Positions 11,401-22,147 of a DNA stretch of 64,000 nt are shown in pieces. Source of the stretch: Stomoxys calcitrans (Eukaryota; Arthropoda; Insecta; Diptera; Muscidae); NCBI RefSeq assembly GCF_963082655.1, contig NC_081554.1, positions 61,831,820 to 61,895,819 of the forward strand. Direction: 5' to 3'. Both the position numbers and the translations under genes were made by a program. Every line of letters starts with the position of its first letter. The first letter of the stretch is position 1. Below the pieces are notes generated by a model, which saw nothing but the letters and a program-made list of their open reading frames with translations, did no database searches and had not been told where the DNA came from.

Positions 11401-11587
11401 TTTCCCATCACCTTGAATTCAAGCGAAAAGGAGAAGTAAAACTCAGGCGATTGATTTATATAGAAGCAATATTAATGTACAAAGTACAGGTATAGTTGGA
11501 AGTCACGAGAGGAAGTCACAAAATTTTAGCCCAATCGGATGAAAATTGTGCCCTCTATAGGCGCAAAAACAAGACGTTACATCAACT

Positions 11588-12122
11588 TCCATGCTATCAC
11601 TTGCCGCACCGATTTTACATAAGTGAGCTCGCAGTCCTATGTGTCCCGTTATGACACCAAAAGCTATACTGACCTCCTTCTTACTTCCTTTCATTAATAG
11701 CCTCGTCCTCTCACGATCCGAATCACCCCATAGGATTTTCGCCGTCCTACCGACTGTTTCGCTGTTTCACAGTTTGTCACCCACGCCCTTAAATAGGACT
11801 GCTTCGACCCGAAAGGTTTCGGGTTAACCAAGTGTATCGACGGCAATCCTCTGTCCTTTCACTGCCAAATCGTCTGTCCTTTCATTCCCCCTTACACCGT
11901 CATGGCCCGGCACTCAAACGATACGGATTGTGCCATACTCAGAGAAGGCGTTAATCTCCTTCTTACACTTCAAAACTGTTCGTGACCATACCGTCCTGGT
12001 TGTTATAGCCTTTATGGACTGTTTACTGTCTGTAAAGATGTTCATACTCGACGTCCTCAAGTTAGTACCACGCCACTTCACGCATTCCGTGATCGCCCGG
12101 ATCTCTACATGCAGGGCGGAAG
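11588..12122 (-). mobile_element. LINE B copy 2, antisense RNase H fragment
   Basis: On the minus strand it encodes SALHVEIRAITECVKW, IFTDSKQSIKAITTRTV and CKKEINAFSEYGTIRIV, an RNase H domain with its E and second D. It then continues through frameshifts to the GHIGLRAHLCKIGAAS region near 11600. It is joined at 12122 to the second RTE-like copy. Confidence 0.75.
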
Positions 12123-12852
12123 TGTTAACTGCAGCCTTTGAAAAAATCGAAAGAGAATCAGTGAAAATGGGTCTGGCAGTAAATGGAGATATGAAAAAGT
12201 AGATGGTATCAACTCCCAAAACTCCTTGTACATCCGAGCAGATGGAGAAAGTTGGGAACCATGATTTTGAGGTATTCAGCAACTTTATTTACCTCGACAC
12301 CGCCGTAACCGAAACGAATGACACCAGTTTTAAAATAAAGCGAAGAATTATAATGGGCGATCGATGCTACTTTGGATTAAGCAAGCAGTTTAGAAACAAG
12401 GTCGGCCACCTCTCGACAGACAAACATTACACATCACAAGAAACCTTTCCTACCCGTGTTGTTATATGGTTCCGAGGCATGGGTGAAAGCAGATGAGGCA
12501 GTGTTTGGAGTGTTTGAGAGAAAGATTCTTCGTAAAATGTATGGACCAGTTTTCATTGATAGAGTGTATCGGCATCTTATGAACCACAAACTGTATGGGC
12601 TGCAGGACGACGTTAGCATAGTTAAACATATCAAAGTATAATGGTTACGTTGGCTTAGGCCATGTTGCCAAAATGAATGAAGAAGCTCCAGCGAAGAAGA
12701 CTTTTGAAGGCGATCTTGGTGAGAGGTCAAGCGGCGAAAGACATCGCGGAACTTGGCTGAAGAGATTTTAGAAGAAGCGAGGCGCTTGGTACGCTTTTCT
12801 TAGTTCTCCTAATGGGACAAACGTTCTGTCATAGCCAATTAAAGTAAAGTAA
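12123..12852 (+). mobile_element. RTE-like LINE 3' fragment, copy 2
   Basis: It begins GTTAACTGCAGCC with coding AFEKIERESVKMGLAVNGD and ends CCAATTAAAGTAAAGTAAAG. Codons are disrupted throughout. It has the same 3' end as the copy at 10724 but reaches further 5'. I could not see a clear target duplication. Confidence 0.75.
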
Positions 12853-13609
12853 AGAGAAAATGACGGTCGAAACATAAGCTCACCTGGAAAAATTGTTTAA
12901 AGTATTCAGATGGAAAACTTTCTGTAAAAGTTAGCAGGACATCATTGGACAATTATATCTAATACTCTAGACAAGATTCGTGCCTAGAGGTTTTCGCCAT
13001 AGTCGCAAATGCTTTAAACTTCTATAAGACCTGCATAAGGTTAGCAGAGATTCCATGGTTTAATCTGATCAGCCTGTTGAAAAGCCTTTTTATGTAGAAA
13101 CACTAGTATATCTCAGTGGGCATACCTACCAATAAAAAAAAATACATATTTATGTATATCTGCACATGCATAAATATATGATTCAGCCCCACAAGATGCA
13201 TACGCAGCTAGTAGTACAAAAGGACTACCATAAGAAATAAGCTATTTGTTGTTGCAAAACATTTTCAAAATGTACATTTGAGTTTGAACGCCTGGTGATG
13301 GGGAAAACTTTTCCTCTTGCAATTCCATTCATTTTTTTCCATCTCATACACAAACACAAAGAGTCTTAATCACACATACATACAACACTGAAACCTTGTA
13401 ACAAATAAGGTAATCCAAACTTCTTGACATTGGTCAGGCCATAAGAACAAAGGCCTTATAAACGCTATAGTAAACCATGATGTTCGAAACACATTGAAAG
13501 AATATTTGAACAGCTTATGAACCGTGTAGCCAAAAGGAGGTCAGCACACAAATTACTCAATTCATAATTAGGGAGCAGGAGCCCATGGATTGCCTGCTGA
13601 GCTATTGTA
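12853..13609. other. unique AT-rich DNA, no gene seen
   Basis: No element terminus, ORF or tandem repeat is evident. Confidence 0.4.
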
Positions 13610-14105
13610 AAGGGTGATTTTTTAGCTATTATCTTTTTGGTAACACTGGTTTAAACATTTCATGCACGTTTTGTGTTTTGTTTTACTGCCAAACATCTTC
13701 AGTTTGGTCTATAATTTAACCATGAATCGCCTTATCAAAATGTGTTCTCTGTTAAGAAAGTTCATTGCGCGCTTCTTCCATTCAGGGACAAAGATTATGT
13801 TTGGCTCAATGGGTACGTAAATAAGCAAAATTTTCGATTTTGGAGTGAAGCCAGAAGCATTGCAAAAGTCACAGTTTGGTGGGACTTATGGGCTGCTGAC
13901 ATCATTGGACCGTACTTCTTCAGAGATGATGCGAATCGTAACGTAACTGTGAATGGTGAGCGATATCGTGAGATGATATCCAACTTTTATTTGCCCAAAA
14001 TGCAGGAGCTTGACTTGCATGACATGCGGTTTCAACAAGTCGTTGCCACATGCCACATGTCACACAGCAGAATTGACTTATTGAGAAGCAGGTTCGTTTG
14101 GTAAA
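13610..14105 (+). mobile_element. Tc1/mariner-type transposon relic (DUF4817 transposase)
   Basis: The left end AAGGGTGATTTTTTAGC follows TA at 13608-13609 and matches the palindromic elements. After ATGAATCGCCTTATC (MNRLI) the frame shifts, then runs at 13742-14104 through FSVKKVHCALLPF, a large internal deletion, and VWLNGYVNKQNFRFWSEA, IIGPYFFRDDANRNVTVNGE and MISNFYLPKMQELDLHDM. The catalytic region around Q.D.AT.H is altered (QQVVATCHMS), and the right end is missing. It appears to be a decayed relative of the autonomous source of the palindromic MITEs. Confidence 0.75.
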
Positions 14106-14214
14106 CATTTTATTTCACATTTGGGACCAGTCAATTAGAAGCCTGGAGGTGCGAGTTAACGCCTTTAGGCGCATGAAATGATCTTCAAACACTAAATTAT
14201 ATGGACCGAAATCA

Positions 14215-14975
14215 CGATAGCGGACAAACGAATAAAGACATCTGCTTGAAATTCTGCACAGAGACTTACTACAATATTAATGTAGGCCCTGGGGTATTGC
14301 AAATGGGCCATATCGGTAAACCGATCTCCCGATTTGACTTCTTAATCCCCTGGAAGCTGCATTAGTTATCCGATTTTGCTGAAATGTTGCACAGTGTGTT
14401 TTGGTATGATTTCCGACAACAGTGTCAAGTACGGTCCAAAGCAGTCTATATTCCGATATAGCAAATGCAAATTTTGCCCATGAACATTCAACTTAGGAAC
14501 AGAGGCAAACTTCTCACATATCAATGAGTGCAGTCCGATTCAAGTTTAAGCTCAATGATAAGGGGCCTCCTTTTTATAGCCGAGTCCGAACGGCGTGCCG
14601 CAGTGCGACACCTATTTGGAAAGAAGTTTTACATGGCATAGTACCTCACAAATGTTGCCAGCATTAGGAGGGGAAAACCACCGCTGAATATTTTGTTCTG
14701 ATGGTCTCGCCAGGATTCGAAACCAGGCCTTCAGCATCATAGGCGGACATGCTAACCTCTGCGCTACGGTGGTCTCCGATTCCGATATAGCTCCTAAACC
14801 GATCTCCCGATTGGTCTTCTACGGCTTTAGAAACTTCAATTTGTGCCTGATTTTTAGAAATTTGGTACATATAATACACACATGTCTTCAACTGAGTTCA
14901 TTTGTGAAATTTTGTTGCAGGATCCTTGATGATGGGTTCCCAAGATTCAGACTGGCCGATTTTTACTTGTTTTAT
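14215..14975 (+). mobile_element. DINE-like fragment interrupted by SINE
   Basis: Units with CCGATCTCCCGATTTGACTTC and CCGATATAG flank the SINE at 14462-14778. The 3' end (GATGATGGGTTCCCAAGATTC, then TTTTTACTTGTTTT) is a decayed version of the family end. Confidence 0.6.
14462..14778 (-). mobile_element. tRNA-derived SINE (S1) with perfect 12-bp TSD
   Basis: A near-complete antisense copy is bounded by the direct repeat ATTCCGATATAG at 14450-14461 and 14779-14790. This defines the SINE limits: the 3' end is the TTTGCATTTG side and the 5' end is CGGAGACCACCGTAGCGCAG. Confidence 0.9.
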
Positions 14976-14984
14976 CAAGAAATT

Positions 14985-15288
14985 ATAAAGCCCATGTTTC
15001 TTCTTGATGGAATTCCTTACCTACTCCCGAATACCTTTCATTTGAGTCCCATACTGTCATGATCGTCGAATAGAGCTATTTTAGGGGGTTTTGGGGTTGG
15101 GGTGGCCTCCCAGTTACTTGTACCGAACTTTTAGTATGAAATTCGTACTCTACTCCTGAATACCTTTTATTTGAGTCCCATATTATCCTGATCGGTCAAC
15201 TTTTATTTTTGGATAGTACTTTTGGGGTAGGGGGAGGGTCCGTCCTCTTTCCGTTATCCAAAATTTATATAGCCTATGTTTCCTTGCT
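14985..15288 (-). mobile_element. Helitron-like (family H) fragment
   Basis: Two to three of the ~130-bp units (CTCCCGAATACCTTTCATTTG, GAGTCCCATA) run antisense, followed by the inner 5' segment (TATAGCCTATGTTTCC). It is cut at both ends. Confidence 0.65.
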
Positions 15289-15296
15289 CCAAATTG

Positions 15297-16257
15297 CAGC
15301 GACCACCGCTGTAAGGTTAAGGGAACTTTCTCATTGGTTATGTGGCGATGCGATGTCCGATGTTTCAGGCAATGTGGATTACACCCAACTCGAGCCGCCT
15401 TTTGATAAAAACTACTGTACCACTATTCCTGATAGAACCGATTGGAACTACGATATCCCTGGTAACAGAAGTTACGTAGACTTCTATAAGGATGGTTCCA
15501 AACTAAGCGACCAGGTGGGCTTTGGGGTGTACTCAGAAGATCTAGAACTCGTCATATCGAAAAAGTTACCCGACTCGATAAGGAAGTGGTGGAATGGCTA
15601 AGATATAATATGACGATTGGCAGAAATATCTTCTCAGACAGCCAGGCAGCCATTTCTGAACACAAGAACCGCCCTCGACTGTTGCAGATCTCTCAACGAG
15701 ATCGCTGAACAGTTCATTCACCTGTTCTGGGTGCCGGCTCACAGGGATATCCCAGGGAATTCTAAAGCGGATGAACTAGCGAGACTGGGAACTACATAAC
15801 AGGGATACTGGAATCTATGGGTATACCTCTAGCGAAATGTAAGCTAAGTTTTCAGGACCAGGCCCGCAGGACAACGAATGATAGATGGTCACAAAGAGGG
15901 GGCTGTAAGCATTCCAAAACTATGTGGCCTAATCTCGACTTGAATAGGTCTACTGCTTTGGTGTCATTGGCTAGAACAGACGTCTCAGTCATTGTGCGCG
16001 TCATGACAGGTCACAGTCTAATCGGAAGACATGCTGACAGACTGAAGGTTGCCAGTAACGATTTTTGCAGAAGCAGTGAGGACGTCGAAGAAGAAGAGGC
16101 TATAGAACACCTTCTGTATGTGTGTCCCACACTAGCAGTCAGAAGGAGTTACACTTTAGGTTCTCATTCCTTTGAAAATCTTTCTGATTTAGCGGATGTG
16201 AATATTCGCAAGTTATTGGGCTTTTTAAATCAAACTAATGGGTTGCCCAAAAAGTAA
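15297..16257 (+). pseudogene. LINE A RNase H and C-terminal Cys/His region
   Basis: Three overlapping frames cover this region. At 15297-15601 there is ATTAVRLRELSHW and RNase H YKDGSKLSDQVGFGVYS (first catalytic D). At 15617-15799 there are the helix TALDCCRSLNEIAEQF and FWVPAHRDIPGNSKADELA (final H..N..AD motif). At 15817-16257 there are MTGHSLIGRHADRLKV, CRSSEDVEEEEAIEHLL and CPTLAVRRS. The frame breaks at about 15601 and the loss of the E and middle D block mark it as dead. The last residues read through into the mariner terminus. Confidence 0.8.
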
Positions 16258-17487
16258 TTGCGGATCTTTTAAAAGAAAGTAAATGCATTTTTAATAAAAC
16301 TTAGAATGTACTTCAATCAAATATCTAATTGCCATTTTGTTCGATAACCTTTTGCCATCTTCCTGGCAAATTTAGTATTCCACGCTCATAGAACTTCTGG
16401 CCTTTATCTGCAAAAAACTGAACCAAGTGCGATTTTATAGCCTCATCATTGCCGAAAGTTTTACCATTTAAGGAGTTCTGCAAAGATCGAAATAAATGGT
16501 AGTCTGATGGTGCAAGGTCAGGGCTATATGGTGGATGCATCAAAAGTTCCCAGCCAAGCTCACTCAGTTTTTGGCGAGTGACCAAAGATGTGTGCGGTCT
16601 AGCGTTGTCCTGGTGGAATTTGACACCTTTACGATTGACCAGTTCTGGTCGCTTCTCCTTGATGGCTGTATTCAATTTGTCCAATTGTTGACAGTAAACA
16701 TCCGAATTAATCGTTTGGTTCCTTGAAAGCAGCTCAAAATATACCACACCCTTCCAATCCCACCAAACAGACAGCATAACCTTCTTTTGGTGGATATCAG
16801 CCTTTGAAGTGGTTTGAGCTGGTTCACCATGCTTGGACCATGATCGTTTTCGACTTACGTTGTTGTAAACAATCCATTTTTCATCGCGTTTAAGGTGCAT
16901 ATCACAAGCGTTGATTCTTCGGTTTGTTAAATGAATTTCTTTCATTACATGTGGTACCCAAATATCAAGCTTTTGCACCAGTCCAAGACTTTTTATGTGA
17001 TAATGAACGGTTGATTTTGGTATATTTAACCTCTCTCCTAGCTCACGCTCAGTTACATGACGATCCAATTCGATTAATGCTTTGATTTGGTCATCATCAA
17101 CTTCATTTGGCCGACCTGAATGTGGCTCATTTTTAAGTGAAAAATCTCCAGAACGGAATTTGCGAAACCAATTTTGACACTGTCTTCCTTTTAAGGCTGT
17201 ATCACCATACACATCTCGTAACTTTTTAGCAACCTGCTCCGCGTTTTTTTCTTTACGGAAATAATAAAGTAAAATATGACGAAAATACTCCTTTGTGGGC
17301 TCCATATTAAAATTGACGCCAAACAAACAAATGTAAACAAAATTTCGCGCACCTTTTTTCTAAAGCAAGCTAAAAGTAACAGCTGATAACTGACAGAAGA
17401 AAGAATGCAATTACAGAGTCACAAGCCGTTGAAAAAATTTGTCAACGCCGACTATATGAAAAATCCGCAATTACTTTTTGGGCAACC
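16238..17487 (-). mobile_element. mariner transposon, near complete (mellifera-like)
   Basis: The 1.25-kb element sits between TA dinucleotides, with terminal inverted repeats GGGTTGCCCAAAAAG and AATTGCGGAT at both ends. It contains one transposase ORF in antisense orientation to the LINE it interrupts. The TIR sequence and the MEPTKE start suggest the mellifera-type subfamily (family recall, not a search). The outermost bases differ slightly from the MITE copies. Confidence 0.9.
16325..17326 (-). CDS. mariner transposase, uninterrupted ORF
   Basis: This 333-codon frame encodes a cut-and-paste DNA transposase that would bind the element ends in the nucleus and insert at TA. The paired helix-turn-helix DNA-binding region spans about residues 15-115 (GRQCQNWFRKFRSGDFSLKN, SGRPNEV, IPKSTVHYH). 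The catalytic triad is D148 (RDEKWIVYNN), D240 (FHQDNARPHT) and D275 (HPPYSPDLAPSDYHLF), with 34 residues between the last two, as mariner requires. The family normally starts at MEPTKE, which is Met8 here (17305), giving 326 residues. This is about 15-20 shorter than usual: the linker before D148 (HLKR directly to DEKW) looks deleted and the C-terminus ends at NGN. No stop or frameshift is present. Activity is doubtful because the missing linker abuts the catalytic aspartate. Confidence 0.9.
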   Translation of the reverse strand: MFGVNFNMEPTKEYFRHILLYYFRKEKNAEQVAKKLRDVYGDTALKGRQCQNWFRKFRSGDFSLKNEPHSGRPNEVDDDQIKALIELDRHVTERELGERLNIPKSTVHYHIKSLGLVQKLDIWVPHVMKEIHLTNRRINACDMHLKRDEKWIVYNNVSRKRSWSKHGEPAQTTSKADIHQKKVMLSVWWDWKGVVYFELLSRNQTINSDVYCQQLDKLNTAIKEKRPELVNRKGVKFHQDNARPHTSLVTRQKLSELGWELLMHPPYSPDLAPSDYHLFRSLQNSLNGKTFGNDEAIKSHLVQFFADKGQKFYERGILNLPGRWQKVIEQNGN

Positions 17488-17597
17488 ATAAATGGTTCAA
17501 AGGTAGGAACTTGAAGGCATCTTCCTTCTTCTGTTCCTGTGGTATCACAATGGACGAAAACGTCTAAGTGAGTCTGATGGCATAACATAAACATAAC

Positions 17598-17655
17598 TAT
17601 GTTTTCTTCCAGACCAACCTACACTATCTGTGAAAATTGCAAGGTAATCGGGTAA
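17598..17655 (-). mobile_element. short Helitron-like (family H) 5' fragment
   Basis: It contains ACCAACCTACACTATCTGTG and GCAAGGTAATCGG, the antisense of the conserved Helitron-H leader also seen at 46190-46235. Confidence 0.5.
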
Positions 17656-17760
17656 GAGAAATCTAGATCTAGGTTAGATTAGATAAGAGTGACAGTCCTC
17701 TACAGACTCACCTTGACAATTTTAGTCAATTGTGATGCCATAGTAGCGACTGAATGAATG
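17656..17760 (-). mobile_element. SINE family S2, 3' fragment
   Basis: AGTGACAGTCCTCTACAGACT and TTGTGATGCCATAGTAGCGAC match the tail half of the S2 copy at 58561-58728. The tRNA head is absent. Confidence 0.6.
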
Positions 17761-18330
17761 AATTGTCCTTTCAAATAGTTAAGCATTATCATTTCTGAAG
17801 GCCTTGTCACTTGTGTCCTTTGAAAAGCTTGTCCTTTTGCACTCCGATAAGGTCGGCGTATATAATGCTCAAGAAAGAACATAAAGAAATTGTTATGTGT
17901 GTACGAGGAATACTCATCTTACGTTTGGCAAACTGTAAACTTCCGCATTAAAGCGTTGCCAAAGCAAAGAGATATAAACCTAAAGATGAAATAAACAAAG
18001 AAATACCTACCATGCTGTATGAGTTTCTCGAAATGTTCAGTCTACTATTGTACGTAGAATACTCACATAACGTACATAGTATAAAGTTATTTGTAATTGT
18101 ATAAAGAACAAATATGGTGACATTTGGACAATGGGGTGCTATGGGTCCAATTATTAGCATAAAGTAGGTTTTTTTCTATAATTTATGTCCATGTTCAAAG
18201 GGAGGTTTTAGTTTAATGGTGCACTTTCCGAAAACTAAAAACAGTTTTTATTAAATTTATGTATACAAAGTAGGTCCTAAAAGAATATTTTACAAAAAGT
18301 AGTAAACTTCTAAAAAAATATGTTTTTATA
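17761..18330. other. unique AT-rich DNA, no gene seen
   Basis: Short frames here show no domain or splice evidence, and no repeat ends were recognised. Confidence 0.4.
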
Positions 18331-19102
18331 CCCTACATCACTCCTGTGGTACAGGGTATTATAACTTAGTGGATAAGTTTGTAACACCCAAAAGGATGAG
18401 AGATGGACCCATTGATAAGTATACCGATCGACTCAGAAACACTTTCTGAATCGATGTAGCTCCGTCTGTCTGTCTGTCCATCCGTCTGTCCGTCCGTCTG
18501 TCTGTCCATCTGCCCATGTTAATTTGTGTACAAAGTACAGGTCGCAGATTTTATCCGATCGTCTTAAAACTTGGTACAGGCATGTTTTTCGGCCTAGAGA
18601 CGAAGCGTATTGAAATTGGAAAAAATCGGTTCAGATCTGGATATAACTCCCATATATGTGTTCGTCCGATTTTCAGTGATAATGCAATAAAATGGTCATT
18701 TGTTAAACGATTCTCTCGAAATCTGGTAGTAAGGATTTTTTACGACTCTCGACATTGGGAATTTCATGGATATCGGTTCAGATTTAGATATAGCTCTCAT
18801 ATATATATATATATCGCCCGATTTTCACTCCTAGAGCCACTGCAAGCACATTTATTGACCAATCTTGGCAAAATATGGCACAATGCTCTCCTCGACGTTA
18901 CCACAATATACAAAGAGTGTGGTCAAAATCGGTTCAGATTTAGATATAGCTCCCATATATATGTTCGTCCGAATTGCAGTAATAATGCAATAAAATTGTC
19001 ATTTGTAAACCGATTTTCTCGAAATTTCCAGAAAGGATGTTCTCTTGACTCTCAATTTTACTGGTGAATTTCATGGAAATCGGTTCAGATTTAGATATAG
19101 CT

Positions 19103-19174
<72 letters not shown>

Positions 19175-19505
19175 CTTCTAGAATCACAGCAAGCGCATTT
19201 ATTGACCCATCTTGCCAAAATTTTGCAAAACGCTTTCCTCGACGACTGCTCCATTATCTGAGAAGTTTTTCTCGAAATCGGTCAGAAGTAGTTATAGCTC
19301 CCATATATATGTTCCTCAGATTTTAGATAATATGGGCCATAATATTGTCATTTGTCAACCGTAGCTTTTGTAGTTTTAACATATTTGCTCGCCGAGGTCC
19401 ATCGAAATTTGTTCAGAATTGGATTTAGGTCCCGCATTGTATAGGGTGGGTGTAGGGTATTATACAGTCGGCACCGCCCGACTTTTGCCCTTCCTTACTG
19501 GTTGA
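18331..19505 (+). mobile_element. DINE-like element, third family (TATACCCTACATCAC type)
   Basis: The 5' end is TATACCCTACATCACTCC with GGGTATTATAAC. It then has GTCTGTCTGTCCATCC repeats and units with ATCGGTTCAGATTTAGATATAG and CTCCCATATATATG. The 3' end is CAGTCGGCACCGCCCGAC then CTTCCTTACTGG. The layout is the same as the main DINE family (leader, tandem units, hairpin end) but the sequence is divergent. Confidence 0.65.
19106..19171. repeat. (TA)n microsatellite
   Basis: About 66 bp of pure TA sit inside a DINE-like unit, grown from the CATATATATA motif of that unit. Shorter TA runs occur at the homologous place at 18797-18814. Confidence 0.95.
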
Positions 19506-19759
19506 TATTGCAGTAGGCTTGTAGCATGTTCACTGCTGATGAAACCTCTTCTTGTAGACTAACCGCGTCTGCCTTCACTAATGAGTTAGCAGGCAAAATC
19601 GGTCTTTATTTGGATATAGCTGTCATATAGACCGATCTCTCTATTCAAGACTCTAGGTCCATTAAAACCCAATTTTTTATCCGATTTAGCTGAAATTTGA
19701 CACAATGTGTTGCGTAAGGCTTCTCGATATTCGTATCGAGTATGATCAAAATCGAGCTA

Positions 19760-19995
19760 TTGGTTGCCCAAAAAGTAATTGCGGATTTTTCATATAGTCG
19801 GCGTTGAAAATTTTTTTCACAGCTTGTGACTCTGTAATTGCATTCTTTCTTCTGTCAGTTATCAGCTGTTACTTTTAGCTTGCTTTAGAAAAAAAGTGTA
19901 AAAAAAGTATATTTGATTAAAGTTCATTCTAAGTTTTATTAAAAATGCATTTACTTTCTTTAAAAAAATCCGCAGTTACTTTTTGGGCAACCCAA
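19760..19995 (-). mobile_element. mariner-derived MITE, copy 1
   Basis: 236 bp flanked by TA (19758-19759, 19996-19997). It keeps both ends of the mariner at 16238 and lacks the transposase. The internal join (GTGTAAAAAAAGTATATTTG) is shared by all four MITE copies. Confidence 0.9.
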
Positions 19996-20624
19996 TATAT
20001 TTCGATATAGCTGCCATATACACCGATCTCTCGATTGAAGGTAGTAGGCCCATAAATGGCGCATTTATCCCCGATTTCGCAGAAATTTGGGAAAATGAGT
20101 AGTATTGGAGCCTTTGACATCCTCCTTCCAGCTGTCCCAAATTGGTCTTGATTTGAATATAAGGTCTTGCGCCCACAAAAGACGCATTTATTGTCCGATT
20201 TCACCGAAATTTGGGACAGTAAGTTGTGTTAGGCCCTTCGATTTGGCCAAGATCGGTTCAGATTGCAATATAGCTGTCATATAGACTGATCTCTCGATTT
20301 AAGGCAGTAGGCCCATAAAAGGCACATTTATTGTCCTATGTCGACGAAATTTGGAACAGTGAGTTGTGTTGGAGCCATTTACATCCTCCCTCAATCTGGC
20401 CCAAATTGATCTTGATTTGAATATAGCCGCCATACAGATCGATCTCTCCATTTTAAGGTCTTGGGCCCAAAAAAGACGCATTTATTGTCCGATTTCACTG
20501 AAATTTGGGACAGTAAGTTGTGTTACGCCCTTCGATTTGGCCAAGATCGGTTCAGATTGGGATATAGCTTTCATATATACCAATCTCTCTATTTAAAGTC
20601 GTGGCCCCATAAAAGGTGCATTTA

Positions 20625-21222
20625 AAGGGTGATTTTTTTGAGGTTAGGATTTTCATGCATTAGTATTTGACAGATCACGTGGGATTTCAGACATGGTGTC
20701 AAAGAGAAAGATGCTCAGTATGCTTTGACATTTCATCATGAATAGACTTACTAACGAGCAACGCTTGCAAATCATTGAATATTATTACCAAAATCAGTGT
20801 TCGGTTCGAAATGTGTTCATTCACCGTAACGTTGCGTCCAACAGCATCTTTGAAAAAAAACGGTCCAATGATTCCACCAGCGTACAAACCACACCAAACA
20901 GTGCATTTTTCGGGATGCATGGGCAGTTCTTGAACAACTTCTGGTTGCTCTTCACTCCAAATGCGGCAATTTTGCTTATTTACGTAGCCATTCAACCAGA
21001 AATGAGCCTCATCGCTGAACAAAATTTGTCGATTCACTGAAAATGATTTCACTGAAAATGATTCACTGAAAATGATTTGCAAGCGTTGCTCGTTAGTAAG
21101 TCTATTCATGATGAAATGTCAAAGCATACTGAGCATCTTTCTCTTTGACACCATGTCTGAAATCCCACGTGATCTGTCAAATACTAATGCATGAAAATCC
21201 TAACCTCAAAAAAATCACCCTT
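20625..21222. mobile_element. palindromic Tc1/mariner-type MITE, copy 2
   Basis: It has the same ends and centre as copy 1, flanked by TA. The inner part of the right arm is replaced by a short triplicated GATT(T)CACTGAAAATG motif at about 21031-21078, so this arm is shorter than in the other copies. Confidence 0.85.
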
Positions 21223-21471
21223 TATAATCCGATTTCGCTGAAATTTAACACAGTGACTTATGTTAGGCTTTTCGACATCCGTGTCGTATATGGTTCAGAT
21301 CGGTCTTTATTTGGATATAGCTACCAAAAAGATCAATTAATTTGTTCTACAAAATTAAACAGTGACTTGTATTTATTAGACCACTCCATGTTCGTGCCGA
21401 ATTTGGTCCATAAATTTGGTTGCATAAATTATTCATTTTTTACCGTATTATGACGAGAGGTGATTTACATA

Positions 21472-22077
21472 AAGGGTGATTTTTTGAGGTTAGGATTTTC
21501 ATGCATTAGTATTTGACAGATCACGTGGGATTTCAGACATGGTGTCAAAGAGAAAGATGCTCAGTATGCTTTGACATTTCATCATGAATAGACTTACTAA
21601 CGAGCAACGCTTGCAAATCATTGAATTTTATTACCAAAATCAGTGTTCGGTTCGAAATGTGTTCATTCACCGTAACGTTGCGTCCAACAGCATCTTTGAA
21701 AAAATACGGTCCAATGATTCCACCAGCGTACAAACCACACCAAACAGTGCATTTTTCGGGATGCATGGGCAGTTCTTGAACGGCTTCTGGTTGCTCTTCA
21801 CTCCAAATGCGGCAATTTTGCTTATTTACGTAGCCATTCAACCAGAAATGAGCCTCATCGCTAAACAAAATTTGTCAAAATTTGAACACATTTCGAACCG
21901 AACACTGATTTTGGTAATAAAATTCAATGATTTGCAAGCGTTGCTCGTTAGTAAGTCTATTCATGATGAAATGTCAAAGCATACTGAGCATCTTTCTCTT
22001 TGACACCATGTCTGAAATCCCACGTGATCTGTCAAATACTAATGCATGAAAATCCTAACCTCAAAAAAATCACCCTT
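21472..22077. mobile_element. palindromic Tc1/mariner-type MITE, copy 3
   Basis: 606 bp, almost identical to copy 1 and flanked by TA. It carries the MNRLTNEQRLQIIEFYY start in both arms and the antisense DEAHFWLNGYVNK centre. It lies 249 bp from copy 2 in the same host element. Confidence 0.9.
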
Positions 22078-22147
22078 TATATACCCGAAATGATGGGTAT
22101 CCAAAGTTCAGCCGGCCGAACTTAACGCCTTTATACTTGTTTACTTG

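Larger units (their letters stand above)
15290..17590 (+). mobile_element. LINE A copy 2, split by a mariner
   Basis: LINE A sequence runs 15290-16237, is interrupted by the mariner, and resumes at 17488 with AATGGTTCAAAGGTAGG through GTGGTATCACAATGG to about 17590. The junctions match the uninterrupted copy near 1215. The protein remnants are described separately. Confidence 0.85.
19585..22142 (+). mobile_element. DINE-like second-family element carrying three insertions
   Basis: Units with CATATAGACCGATCTCTC and GGCCCATAAAAGG run from 19585. They are interrupted by a mariner MITE (19760-19995) and two palindromic elements (20625-21222 and 21472-22077). The element resumes each time and ends at 22142 with GGCCGAACTTAACGCC and TACTTGTT. 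Removing the inserts restores a continuous array. Confidence 0.7.

Noticed and set aside
19045..19326. Frames rich in Ile-Tyr repeats on both strands
   Set aside because: Translation of the (TA)n microsatellite.
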